64,000 bases of DNA, from contig NZ_JAKWBK010000001.1 in the NCBI RefSeq assembly GCF_022512515.1, positions 496,001 through 560,000 of the forward strand. Reading direction: 5' to 3'. Positions 40,078 through 49,284 of this stretch are shown piece after piece. The stretch is from Paraniabella hibiscisoli. GTDB lineage: Bacteria; Bacteroidota; Bacteroidia; Chitinophagales; Chitinophagaceae. The position numbers and the translations under genes were made by a program. Positions within the stretch are counted from its first letter, which is position 1, and every line of letters begins with the position of its first letter. The notes beneath the pieces are model-generated. The model did not search any database, was not told the origin of the DNA, and saw nothing but the letters and a program-made list of their open reading frames with translations.

Positions 40078-41097
40078 ATGCCAGAAAAATCAGGAAAAGT
40101 ATCTTAAAAGATATAGCAAGGGAAGTGGGTGTTTCCGTTGCACTGGTTTCCTATGTTCTCAATAACCGTTTTGAAAACCGGATCAATAAAGATGTTGCGG
40201 AAAAAATAAGAACTACTGCACGTAGATTACATTACCAGCCTAACCAGATCGCTAAAAGTCTTAAGACCAATAAAACATTTACCATCGGGCTGGTTGTGGC
40301 CGATATTTCTAATCCCTTTTCTTCAGGCCTGGCCAGGATCATTGAAGATGAAGGCGCCAAATACGGGTATACGGTGATCTTTGGAAGTTCTGATGAGGAC
40401 CTGGTTAAATTTGAAACCCTCACCAATGCATTTATCAACCGGCAGGTAGACGGACTAATATTGTTACCACCAGCCGGCTCGGAGCCGCTTTTGCTTCGCC
40501 TGCAACAAATGCGTTTTCCCTTTTGTGATTGCAGACCGTTATTTTCCCAAGCTGGAGGCGCATTGCGTAAATGTTGACAACCTGAAAGCTGCTTATGACG
40601 CTGTAAGCCTGTTTATTGAACACGATAAAAAAGCAGTGGGACTGATCAACTATAAAACAGACCTGGCACATTTAAATGATCGCACCAAAGGTTATATGAA
40701 CGCTTTAAAAAGTGCAGGCGTAACGCCCAATAAAAACTGGGTGAAGAAAGTAGATATTGCTAACGACCCGCAGGAAATAGAAAAAGCAGTGGCTTCACTA
40801 CTAACCACTGCTTCTGTAAATGCTATTTTCTTCGCCTCTAACCGTATTGCCGTACATGCCCTTAAATACATCCAGGACCAGCAAATAGCGGTACCACAAG
40901 ATATAGAGCTGATCGGGTTTGACGAGAACGAGGTATTCGACTTTATTAAGCCTCAACTCTCCTTTGTTAAACAACCTATGCTGCAACTGGGCCAGATAGC
41001 CACTGAGTTACTTGTAGACATTATTACCCAAAACAAAAAGGAACACCTCATTTTTATTCCCGCCGAACTGGTTAAAAGAGGCTCTACCAATAACTAA
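40078..41097 (+). CDS. LacI family transcriptional regulator (frameshifts)
   Basis: Preferred start ATG 40078 reads MPEKSGKVS. A missing T near 40112 is needed to enter LKDIAREVGVSVALVSYVLNNRFENRINKDVAEKIRTTARRLHYQPNQIAKSLK, the classic HTH and hinge. The periplasmic-binding-protein-like effector domain follows (TFTIGLVVADISNPFSSGLARIIEDEG). Near 40522 one extra T (an insertion, unlike most breaks) separates RFPF from VIADRYFPKLEAHCVNVDN. It ends ELVKRGSTNN. Restored length is about 340 residues. Effector and targets are unknown; no sugar genes are adjacent and no operator was found. Confidence 0.88.
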
Positions 41098-41105
41098 ATG
41101 CTCCT

Positions 41106-41687
41106 TTAGGCGTACCTGCTTATTGCAGGAGAGAAGTCTACCGGCGTTTCGTGAGCAGAGTACATTTGAGTATTTAAAAGCAACTGCTCTATTTCTCTCC
41201 AGTTGTGCACACGTATGTGCTTGCCGGCATCTGCCAGCTCATTGTGCGGCTGTGTGTATAAAATAGACTTCCCTTTAAAAGTATTCAGATTTTTGAAATG
41301 ATCATCAATCATAATATCGGCTTGTATGATTGTTTTTAAACCACAAAAAACCATTTGCTGCCACTGTATAAAAGAGAAATGTTCGTTTAACCAGGCCTGT
41401 TTTTCCGGGAGAGACTGTGGAAACTCGGTGGCTGCTGAAACAATAAATACTTCAAATTTTTCGTTGAGCTTATATAAAACATCCTGGCTGTCTGCGATAA
41501 CAGGCATATCCCTGAAAAATCCCGGCTGGTACACAAAAGTTCTCGCCTTTTTAAACATTTCATCATCGGTTTTTCCGGCTCCTTCTTCTCTTGTTTTTCT
41601 TACATCGGTATCTGCATAGTCATATCTAACAAACTGTTCATAACAGTCGGCCAATACACCATCCATATCTACTGCTATTCTTTTCAT
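41106..41687 (-). CDS. 5'(3')-deoxyribonucleotidase-like HAD phosphatase
   Basis: The intact 193-residue HAD-superfamily enzyme dephosphorylates (deoxy)nucleoside monophosphates in the NT5C family. HAD motif I is DMDGVLAD (residues 7-14, first Asp is the nucleophile). The FIVSAATE strand is the motif II type, and the late DIMIDDHFKNL strand carries the acidic motif IV. It is convergent with the LacI gene, 8 bases apart. Substrate preference is inferred from family. Confidence 0.85.
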   Translation of the reverse strand: MKRIAVDMDGVLADCYEQFVRYDYADTDVRKTREEGAGKTDDEMFKKARTFVYQPGFFRDMPVIADSQDVLYKLNEKFEVFIVSAATEFPQSLPEKQAWLNEHFSFIQWQQMVFCGLKTIIQADIMIDDHFKNLNTFKGKSILYTQPHNELADAGKHIRVHNWREIEQLLLNTQMYSAHETPVDFSPAISRYA

Positions 41688-41930
41688 TATTACGTATTTT
41701 ATGTTCGAGGGAGCTACCCGTTCGAACGGTTTTTAATTGTCCCTGTCCCGGTTTTATTCAGGGCGACCTTCGAAACCCGGTTTTACAGAGGACTTTTTAA
41801 CGATCGCCCGGCACTTATGCATCGCAATCAGGGCTATTTCAATATTCTTTTACAACATCAATGCCTCTTAAACGGGGAAGTTTTGATGTGCAAAAATACA
41901 GATTTGTTTAAACGATTAAACATTTTAGCC
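41688..41930. other. intergenic stretch upstream of the MFS gene
   Basis: Besides a short inverted CCGTTCGAACGG near 41719 and two scattered Leu-rich out-of-frame fragments, nothing is supported here. No RNA fold or ORF is credible. Confidence 0.4.
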
Positions 41931-41953
41931 TACCTTTGTGTATTAATAACACA
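41931..41953 (+). promoter_or_regulatory. MFS promoter with a sus-type operator-like palindrome
   Basis: TACCTTTG (41931-41938) overlaps by two bases TGTGTA-TTAAT-AACACA (41937-41953). The same layout occurs at the amylase promoter. One arm base differs from a perfect palindrome, so a shared regulator is a hypothesis. Confidence 0.55.
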
Positions 41954-41989
41954 ATATTTCTATGTTTTGTTATTACAAATGAACAGTTT

Positions 41990-43183
41990 ATGAACAAAAA
42001 ATTATTTCCCCTCGCTCTGGGCGGATTAGCTATAGGAACTACCGAATTTATTATCATGGGATTGATGCAGGATGTAGCGTCGTCTTTGCAAATTAGCATA
42101 CCCAAGGCCGGCTATCTGATCTCGGCCTATGCCATAGGTGTTATTGTGGGAGCTCCTTTACTGGTGGCTGCTTCAGTAAAGTATAGTCCTAAAAAAGTAT
42201 TAATGGCATTAATGGTGCTGTTTACTGTATTCAATGGACTATCCGCTGCCGCTCCGGGCTTTTACAGCCTCATGGTTGCCAGGTTTTTCTCCGGCCTTCC
42301 TCACGGTGCTTTTTTGGCATTGGCGCTGTAGTGGCCTCTAAAATGGCCAAAGAAGGGAAGCAGGCGCAGGCCATATCAATGATGTTTGCCGGTTTGACCA
42401 TCGCCAACCTGGTGATGGTGCCACTGGTTACTTATATGGGACATCAGTTAGGCTGGCGTTTTGCCTTTTTGGTTGTAGCGCTGATAGGTTTGCTCACCAT
42501 CTTTTTTATTAAAATGTGGTTACCTCCAATACAGCTCAATAGCCAAAGCAGCATTAAAGATGAGCTTCAATTTTTTAAAACCCCTAAAGCCTGGCTGATC
42601 ATTTTGATAACAGCCATCGGGTTTGGAGGATTGTTTGCCTGGTTTAGCTATATATCTCCTTTAATGACACATGTGTCAGGCTTCTCCATCCAATCCGTTT
42701 CTTATATTATGCTAATAGCGGGCGCGGGAATGGTAGCCGGCAATCTGATTGGTGGTATTATGGCAGATAAAATGCGCCCGGAAAAAGCTGCAGCGATTTT
42801 ATTTATCGGCCTGGTGGTTGCATTAATTGCCGTTTTCTTTTTTCGGGAAACCAGACTCTGTCACTCGTACTTACTTTTTATGCGGTCTCCTGGCAATGGC
42901 GGTAGGTTCACCTATCAATATTCTCATGATACGTGCTGCTGAAAAATCGGCTATGATGGGCGCTGCATTTATGCAGGCAGCGTTTAATATGGCTAACTCT
43001 ATCGGCGCCTACTTCGGGGGCCTGCCTATTGCTTTTGGCCTGGGCTATAACTACCCTTCTTTTATCGGCGCCATCATGGCTTTTGTAGGATTTCTGCTCA
43101 GCGTTACATTTATGATGCGATATGGCAATGCACGCAATCCCGATAAAATACTATTGAATCAGCAGGCGCCTACAGGTTGCTAA
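41990..43183 (+). CDS. MFS transporter, DHA1/AraJ-like (frameshifts)
   Basis: The start at 41990 (MNKKLFPLALGGLAIGTTEFIIMGLMQDVA) is the typical DHA1 opening. About 12 membrane spans are split by a missing T near 42315 (HGAFFGIGAVVASKMAKEGKQAQAISMMFAG) and one near 42843 (FFGKPDSVTRTYFLCGLLAMAVGSPI). The end NSIGAYFGGLPIAFGLGYNYPSFIGAIMA is also characteristic. Restored length is about 398 residues. It probably expels or imports small solutes; the AraJ group includes sugar and drug efflux members. It overlaps the convergent HIT gene by 14 bases. Confidence 0.85.
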
Positions 43184-43558
43184 TGATCAGGTGTTGCACC
43201 TCTTTCAGTTCGGCTTCGCTCAACTTTAATTTTGGCTGCTGAAAGTTCAGGTCATTCGCATCGTTTATCGGTATCAGATGTACATGAGCGTGCGGCACTT
43301 CTATACCTAAAACGCTGATGCCGCAACGATTACAATCGAATGACTTTTCGATAGCTTTTGCAATAGGTTTTGCAAAAACAAGCAGCGCACCAAGATAACT
43401 TTCAGGAACGTCAAATATTTTATCAATTTCTATTTTAGGCACTACTAAAACATGCCCTTTACGCAAGGGCATAATATCAGAAAGGCAATAAACTGGTCAT
43501 TTTCTGCAACTTTATAAGAGGGGATATCGCCGGCTATAATTTTTGAAAATATGGTCAT
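43170..43558 (-). CDS. HIT family nucleotide-binding protein (frameshift)
   Basis: It starts at 43558 with MTIFSKIIAGDIPSYKVAENDQFIAF. A missing T near 43480 interrupts FLDIMPLRKGHVLVVPKIEID. The catalytic histidine triad HAHVHL is followed by IPINDANDLNFQQPKL. Length about 130 residues. Members hydrolyse or transfer nucleoside monophosphates (AMP-lysine, Ap4A and similar). It follows greA on the same strand with a terminator between, and overlaps the convergent MFS end. Confidence 0.93.
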
Positions 43559-43590
43559 AATTACCTGATTAAAGAAGGTTGAAAATACAA

Positions 43591-43616
43591 TAAAAAAACC
43601 GGCCGAAGCCGGTTTT
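43591..43616 (-). terminator. greA terminator
   Basis: The stem AAAACCGGC/GCCGGTTTT (43595-43603 with 43608-43616), read on the minus strand, is followed by a T7 run. It lies 22 bases after the greA stop. Confidence 0.88.
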
Positions 43617-43637
43617 GATGATCCTGATATATGAATA

Positions 43638-44111
43638 TTATAAACTGATCTCCTCAACTCTGAACTGTATTAGTCCGGCAGGAGCCTGAACATCGGCAAC
43701 CGCACCCGGCTCTTTACCCAGTATTCCCTGGCCTATAGGAGAACTAACTGATATTTTACCCGCTTTTAAATCAGCTTCCTGCTCGCTTACCAGCTGGTAG
43801 GTAACCTGTTTTTTAGTTTTCAGGTTGGTTAATTTTACCTTGGTTAAAATAGATACTTTACTCGTATCGATTGTACTTTCATCCAGTATACGGGCATTAG
43901 CTAATGCGCCTTCCAAGCCTGCAATTTTGGCCTCCAGGAGGCCCTGAGCCTCTTTGGCCGCATCGTATTCCGCATTTTCTTTAAGATCTCCTTTTTCACG
44001 CGCCTCGGCAATAGCCCTGCTGGCTGCAGGACGCTCTACGCCTTTAAAGTGCTGTAGCTCTTCTTTCATCTGCTCCAGCGTCTCCTTAGTTACATACTGA
44101 ATAGCACTCAT
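43638..44111 (-). CDS. greA: transcription elongation factor GreA
   Basis: GreA rescues backtracked RNA polymerase by stimulating transcript cleavage. The intact 157-residue protein has the N-terminal coiled coil (YVTKETLEQMKEELQHFKGVERP). The tip acidic motif is EAREKGDLKENAEYDAAKEAQ (Asp and Glu that hold Mg2+ in the active site). The C-terminal FKBP-like domain is VSSPIGQGILGKEPGAVADVQAP. Length is normal for the family. Confidence 0.96.
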   Translation of the reverse strand: MSAIQYVTKETLEQMKEELQHFKGVERPAASRAIAEAREKGDLKENAEYDAAKEAQGLLEAKIAGLEGALANARILDESTIDTSKVSILTKVKLTNLKTKKQVTYQLVSEQEADLKAGKISVSSPIGQGILGKEPGAVADVQAPAGLIQFRVEEISL

Positions 44112-44139
44112 AACTCATCTTTTTTATATTAAACAAAAA

Positions 44140-44174
44140 AAATAACAACGCTCTGGAAGCTGCCCAGAGCGTTG
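44140..44174 (-). terminator. terminator of the 2-hydroxyacid dehydrogenase gene
   Basis: The stem CAACGCTCTGG/CCAGAGCGTTG (44146-44156 with 44164-44174), read on the minus strand, is followed by TTATTTTTTTTG. Confidence 0.85.
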
Positions 44175-44254
44175 CTATCAATTGTTACAAATATAATAAA
44201 AAGATCAGTTCATTAAAAAACGATTTGTTAAAGAAAAATACCCTGAAAAGGCTC

Positions 44255-45176
44255 CTAAAAGCCTAGTTTTCCGAGCAATACTGTAGCCATTTTTAAAAAT
44301 GCCTCGTGCGTATAACCTGCAATATGCGGTGTTACGATAACAGTTTTAAAAGAAAGCAATTCTGCCAGCTGCTGCTTTTCAAATTCAGTATATGAATTTA
44401 GTTTTTCATTCTCCAATACATCCAGGCAAGCCCCTCTTACCTGGTTATTTTTTAACCCTTCAATAAGGTCTGCCGTGTTAATAACCTTGCCACGACAGGC
44501 GCTGATAATCAACGGCTGTTTTTTCAAACGCGAAAGAAAATGACTGTTTAACAGGTGATGTGTTTCGCTGGTAAGTGGTACATTAAAGCTGATAATGTCG
44601 GCCGATTCGCACACTTCCTCTAACGACGCTTCTTTAACATAGTTATTTGCATAGCCTGTTTTATATTTATCGTGTGCCAGTACAGTTACTTCAAAAGGTT
44701 GTAACAATTTAGCAAAGCTGCTTCCCGTATTTCCATAACCAATAATACCCACTGTTTTGCCATACAATTCGGTTCCCCGGTTTTCGTCCCGTAACCAGAT
44801 GCCCTCTTTTACCTCAGGCACTGCAATGTTCATTTTATTAATCTGCATGAGCAGCAACCCCAACGAATGTTCGGCCACCGCATTGCGGTTCCCTCGGACT
44901 GCTGGCGCAGAGGACATTTTTTGACCGGGCATAGTCTACATCTACCAATTCCATACCGCTGCCTAATCGCCCTATCCATTCCAGCTGGGGAAGTGCATCG
45001 ATCAGTTCCTTATCTACTTTGATGCGTGTGGTTAATACCAGTCCGCTAACCCCCTGTCCACTGGCTTTTATCTCTTCGTAAGAAATCTGCGGCTCATAGG
45101 CAACATCAAATCCTTTACCCGTTAATGTTTGCATTAAAATGGGGTGTGCATTACCCGTTACTATTACTTTTTTCAT
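44255..45176 (-). CDS. D-2-hydroxyacid dehydrogenase, phosphoglycerate-dehydrogenase-like (frameshift)
   Basis: This NAD-dependent enzyme starts at 45176 with [55 protein letters not shown] is followed, across a break near 44890 (two bases probably missing), by [15 protein letters not shown]. The Rossmann motif [17 protein letters not shown] starts near residue 145. Conserved [13 protein letters not shown] and the His in [11 protein letters not shown] complete the family pattern. Restored length is about 308 residues. Not clearly SerA because no ACT domain is present; substrate unknown. Confidence 0.86.
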
Positions 45177-45196
45177 TTTATAATTATGCTATACTA

Positions 45197-45949
45197 TTAC
45201 TTCATTTTAAAAGTGAGGGCGGCGAAATCTTTAACCGTCAATTGTTCCGCACGCTGATTAAAAACCGGATCCGCCAGGTAGTCGGGCTCGAATAAGGACC
45301 GAACTGCATTGCGCAGGGTTTTGCGTCGCTGATTAAAAGCCGTTTTCACCAGCAGGAAAAAATGCTTTTCCGATTGCATGGGCTCAACGATTGCCTTCCG
45401 ATACATTTTAATTACACCGCTCTTAACCTTTGGTGGAGGATTAAAACAGTTCTCATGCACATCGAAGAGGTACTTCACTTCGTAAAAAGCCTGCACGAGC
45501 ACACTAAGTACACCATACACTTTATTGCCAGATGGCGCTGCTACACGTTGCGCCACTTCCTTCTGAAACATTCCTACAGCTACCGGCACCTGTTCTTTCC
45601 ATTCAAGCACCCTGAAGAGAATTTGGGTGGAGATATTGTAAGGAAAGTTGCCGACTATGGTAAATTGGCCCTCAAACGGTGGCGATGCATCCAGGAAACT
45701 CTGATGTACAATCTTATCTTTTAGTTCCGGATAAGTACTGGATAAATAATCGACCTTCTCATCATCGATCTCAATTGCCTTAAAGTTGATATTGGGAATA
45801 TCTTTCAGATATTTCGTAAGCGCTCCGCCCCCGGGGCCTACCTCCAGCAGTTGTGATAAATCCTCCTGTTGCAGCGCTTCAACAATCTTGCGGCAGATAT
45901 TCTCATCTTTCAAAAAATGCTGCCCCAAAGATTTCTTTAATGTGTACAT
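45197..45949 (-). CDS. rsmA: 16S rRNA dimethyladenosine transferase
   Basis: RsmA (KsgA) dimethylates two adjacent adenines in helix 45 of 16S rRNA. The intact 250-residue protein has KSLGQHFLKDENICRKIVEAL at the N terminus, the SAM motif LEVGPGGGALTKYL and the catalytic NFPYNIST (N-L/F-P-Y). The C-terminal helical domain ends TVKDFAALTFKMK. It precedes the dehydrogenase gene by 20 bases and is divergent from pdxA, a neighbour it also has in other bacteria. Confidence 0.96.
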   Translation of the reverse strand: MYTLKKSLGQHFLKDENICRKIVEALQQEDLSQLLEVGPGGGALTKYLKDIPNINFKAIEIDDEKVDYLSSTYPELKDKIVHQSFLDASPPFEGQFTIVGNFPYNISTQILFRVLEWKEQVPVAVGMFQKEVAQRVAAPSGNKVYGVLSVLVQAFYEVKYLFDVHENCFNPPPKVKSGVIKMYRKAIVEPMQSEKHFFLLVKTAFNQRRKTLRNAVRSLFEPDYLADPVFNQRAEQLTVKDFAALTFKMK

Positions 45950-46160
45950 GGCGCAAAGTTACTTGGCTGGCAACTATTTTCTGTTGAATAATTTAGGCGT
46001 GCCTGTTGCAGTACACCGGCTAACGATCTGCCGGTCAACCAAATGATATCCGGGAACAAAGGCTTTGTTTACTTAGTTTTAGAACAGGGGCTGGTATCCC
46101 TGTGACAATAAGCCGGGCGCCTGAAAAATAATACCTACATTTACAGCCTATTTTTTTGAT

Positions 46161-47241
46161 ATGAGTACAAATAAACCCGCTATTGGCATTTCTTGTGGAG
46201 ATATAAATGGGATTGGTATTGAACTGATCGTAAAAGCTTTTTCGGACACCCGGATTACTGAAATATGCACGCCCATTATTTTTGCCAATAATAAGACCAT
46301 CAACTTTTACCGGAAGTTTGCGGGCGAAACCAATTTCAACTTTAATAATATAAAAGAGTTTACCAGGATCAACCCCAGGCAGGTAAATATTTTTAACTGC
46401 TGGGAAGAAGATGTTGCTGTAACACCCGGTATATTAAACGAAACAGGGGGAAGTATGCGGTACTCTCCCTGCAAAGCGCTGTAAAAGCCTTGCAGGAGGG
46501 CTCAATTGAAGGACTGGTAACGGCTCCCATTCATAAAAGTAATGTACAGGGTGAAGCATTTTCTCATACCGGCCATACTCCTTACCTGAAGGAAGCATTT
46601 GCAGCTAAAGATGTGGTGATGATGATGTGTGCACAGAATATGCGTGTTGCATTGGTTACAGAACATGTACCCATTAAAGATGTTGCCTCTCATATAACGG
46701 TTGAAGCGATATTAAGTAAACTCCACCTGGTGCAAGATTCATTAAAAAAGGATTTTGGTGTTAGTAAGCCGCGGATTGCCGTGCTGGGCTTAAATCCGCA
46801 TGCGGGCGATGAAGGCCTGGTTGGCAATGAAGAAGAAAGCATTATTAAGCCGGCTATCAAAGAGGCCAGGAACAAAAATATCCTTGCCTTTGGCCCTTAC
46901 AGTGCAGATGCATTCTTTGCACGTGGCCAGCATGAAAAATTTGACGCCGTACTAGCGATGTATCACGATCAGGGTTTAATACCGTTTAAGTCGCTCGCTA
47001 TTGGTGAAGGAATCAACTTTACCGCGGGTTTAAATATTGTGCGTACTTCCCCGACCATGGGGTGGCATTGGATATAGCAGGCAAAGGAACTGCAGATCCT
47101 GCTTCATTTTTAGAGGCGGTTTATCAATGCGTAGACATTATTCAACATCGTTACGAATACCAGGACCAAAGGTCTAATCCTATAAAAAAGGTAATGCCTG
47201 AAGTAACAGCGAGGCTTATTGACGAAAGAATTGACGAGTAA
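46161..47241 (+). CDS. pdxA: 4-hydroxythreonine-4-phosphate dehydrogenase (frameshifts)
   Basis: PdxA makes the amino-ketone precursor of pyridoxal phosphate in the DXP-dependent route. It starts at 46161 with PAIGISCGDINGIGIELIVKAF. A missing base near 46458 breaks the frame before YAVLSLQSAVKALQEGSIEGLVTAPIHKSNVQ, followed by the metal-site HTGHTPYL. AMYHDQGLIPFKSLAIGEGINFTAGL is the active-site loop. A missing base near 47054 precedes HGVALDIAGKGTADPASFLEAV. Stop at 47239-47241. Restored length is about 361 residues. With pdxH at the left end this makes two vitamin B6 genes in the window. Confidence 0.93.
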
Positions 47242-47277
47242 AAGCGAGAGATTTTAAAGTCCTTTTGCTTCTCGCAT

Positions 47278-47781
47278 TTAGTTCAGCATTTTCTTAACTA
47301 TCGAGCTTTTGTTACCTGATGTTACTTTAAGATAATTACACAGGTCAGCATTGTTATACTGTTCTTCCTCGCTTATTACATGAAGTACGCTTAATATAGC
47401 CGGAGTAATAGAGGCCATTAAAAAATTTACGGTTTTATTACGAACCTGGGCTTGTCTTGCAATGTCATCAATGGTATCTACCAGGGTAACCCCGAATATC
47501 TCAGAGTTAATGCCTCGGCCTTTTTCAACAATATGAAAATCTGCACTAAAAAGAGTAGAAAATTTTAAAAAGGCGCATTCTCTGCCAATTTTGAAAATTT
47601 CGTCTGTTTTTTTATTGTGTTCACATTGAAAGTTCAATGCATTAATAGTTGCATCTATGATAAAGTGAACTGCAGATTCTATAGCGCAGGAAGGTTCTTT
47701 AAAATAGTCGCTTGCGGAGAGGATCAGGTCCTTTTCATTATTTAATTGTGATATGACGCGGTGTTTGAAGTCCATAACCAA
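47278..47781 (-). CDS. hypothetical protein, DUF937-like repeats suspected
   Basis: The 167-residue helical soluble protein contains two stretches of the form "AIESAVHFIIDATINALNF" and "NFLMASITPAILSVLHVISEE", which recall DUF937-type helical repeats. This is a resemblance, not a firm match. No signal peptide. It lies downstream of the OmpA-like lipoprotein gene on the same strand but beyond a terminator-like structure. Function not assigned. Confidence 0.6.
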   Translation of the reverse strand: MVMDFKHRVISQLNNEKDLILSASDYFKEPSCAIESAVHFIIDATINALNFQCEHNKKTDEIFKIGRECAFLKFSTLFSADFHIVEKGRGINSEIFGVTLVDTIDDIARQAQVRNKTVNFLMASITPAILSVLHVISEEEQYNNADLCNYLKVTSGNKSSIVKKMLN

Positions 47782-47800
47782 TTTCGTAATTGAGAAGCGT

Positions 47801-47859
47801 TAAAAAAGAGGGGCGAACGTTTGACCTGGAAAGGTCCCGAAGCCCACTCTAAGCCCTCT
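47801..47859 (-). terminator. compound hairpin terminator of the signalling operon
   Basis: Read on the minus strand, an outer stem (47853-47859 with 47807-47814) encloses a second hairpin ACCT/AGGT (47823-47836) and is followed by a T6 run. Confidence 0.6.
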
Positions 47860-47968
47860 AAACCGCTGTAAAAGTAGCAAGCGGCTGGTTATGCGTTTGA
47901 TGATATTCGATGAACAGGCCAATTTTTAAGCTGAATTACCCTTTTTTATAGATCAAATTCTTTTCGAG

Positions 47969-48879
47969 CTATAGCTCTGGTAAAATAGCCCAGTAAAAAT
48001 ACGACCACTCTTCTGCGTTCATCATTTTCCGTATAATTTGTAATGTTATTAAATGGTAAGGCCTGCCCCTGCCATAACTTGAATAACCAATCTTTAACTG
48101 ATTGTAATTGGAAAACCTGGATGCACTTGTTTTCATAATAATTTTAAGGTTGCGCAGTAATTCGTTGGCTCTTAGGTCAGAAAGCGCCTGGTTCATTTGC
48201 TCACTTTCCGGGTTGTCTTTCCTCATATAGCTTTTCAACTCATTGTATAGCTTAGTACCAGGCGTAATAGGTGTTGCATCAGCATAACCCACAATTACCA
48301 AATGGGCAGTACGCTTAACATCCGGGTAGCGATTGGAAATGGCTGACATAGAATCTATTGCCGGTTGAAAAGACTGATTAACGCTGTTAAAAGCTGTAGG
48401 TGCTATACGGTAAATTCCGGGCTCAAAAAAGCGCCCATTCCGTATTTCTGAAAAGCTTCCATTTTAACAGCCTCATCTAAAAGCTGGTAAATCCGATCCC
48501 GTGTTGCTTTTTGAAGTTGAAAGGAATCTAACCGTCTAACATAGTCCTTTACATCCTCCTCGTAATTATTGGGACGGAAATTCTTTTTTGTTTCAAGGAA
48601 AAAATCTACCGCATCAACTGTTTGCTGAATTTTGCTCAGATCATCCTGTAAAACAGATAAAAGAGAGACGATCTTTCTGTTAATAGAGCTATCTACACCT
48701 TGCTGCCCTAATTTTTGTACCATTTCAGTTTGCAGATTGCTTAGTGCTGCAGAATCGGCATCAATAGACTCCCTGGTTGCTTTGCTTTTTTCTGCTGTAG
48801 CTGCAATTTTTTGAGTGCCACAGGAGGAAATTATTAAGGCCCCGATGATAACTGAGACGTATAGAATTTTCTTAATCAT
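47969..48879 (-). CDS. lipoprotein with an OmpA-like C-terminal domain (frameshift)
   Basis: It starts at 48879 with MIKKILYVSVIIGALIISSC (lipobox Cys20). A coiled-coil-rich segment covers about residues 25-130 (ESIDADSAALSNLQTEMVQKLGQ). A missing T near 48416 breaks the frame before EPGIYRIAPTAFNSVNQSFQPAIDSM. The C-terminal domain has LVIVGYADATPITPGTKLYNELKSYM and LSDLRANELLRNL, close to OmpA-type peptidoglycan-binding loops. Restored length is about 303 residues. It is cotranscribed with the membrane protein and kinase upstream, so envelope sensing is inferred. Confidence 0.75.
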
Positions 48880-48885
48880 AGAGGT

Positions 48886-49284
48886 TTATTGAGGAAGTGG
48901 TTTTATAATAAACCCATCATTCGCGGGCGTTGAAGCTATTTTTTTAATCTTATTTTTCAACATTTTTGAATACGCCAGCTTTCTTTCTGGTGAGGTGCTC
49001 GTTTCGGGAGCAACTTCTAATTCTCCTGTAGCCACCGCAGCATCCCTGTTGAGAGAAATGTTGATCAACCCAACACTTTCGCCTAACTGGAGATCCTGGG
49101 TTGAAAGTAACAATTCATCCACAAATATACCTTTAGCCTTTAATAATTCGGTTTTAGATTCTGTGCTATTGGCTGCAACACGCCAATTATATAGCATAAT
49201 AACCAGAAGCATGATAGCTCCAATCCACAGAAAAACCAGGGAGGATTTTGCCCGCTTTACATAAAAAGTACTAGTTCCCGGCAT
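48886..49284 (-). CDS. one-pass membrane protein of the signalling operon
   Basis: The 132-residue protein has one membrane span (SLVFLWIGAIMLLVIMLYNW, residues 15-34) and a periplasmic part without known motif. Its ATG at 49284 overlaps the stop of the kinase gene (49271) by 14 bases, so the two are translationally coupled. The lipoprotein follows 6 bases after its stop. No recognised family. Its place suggests an accessory to the kinase or lipoprotein. Confidence 0.7.
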   Translation of the reverse strand: MPGTSTFYVKRAKSSLVFLWIGAIMLLVIMLYNWRVAANSTESKTELLKAKGIFVDELLLSTQDLQLGESVGLINISLNRDAAVATGELEVAPETSTSPERKLAYSKMLKNKIKKIASTPANDGFIIKPLPQ

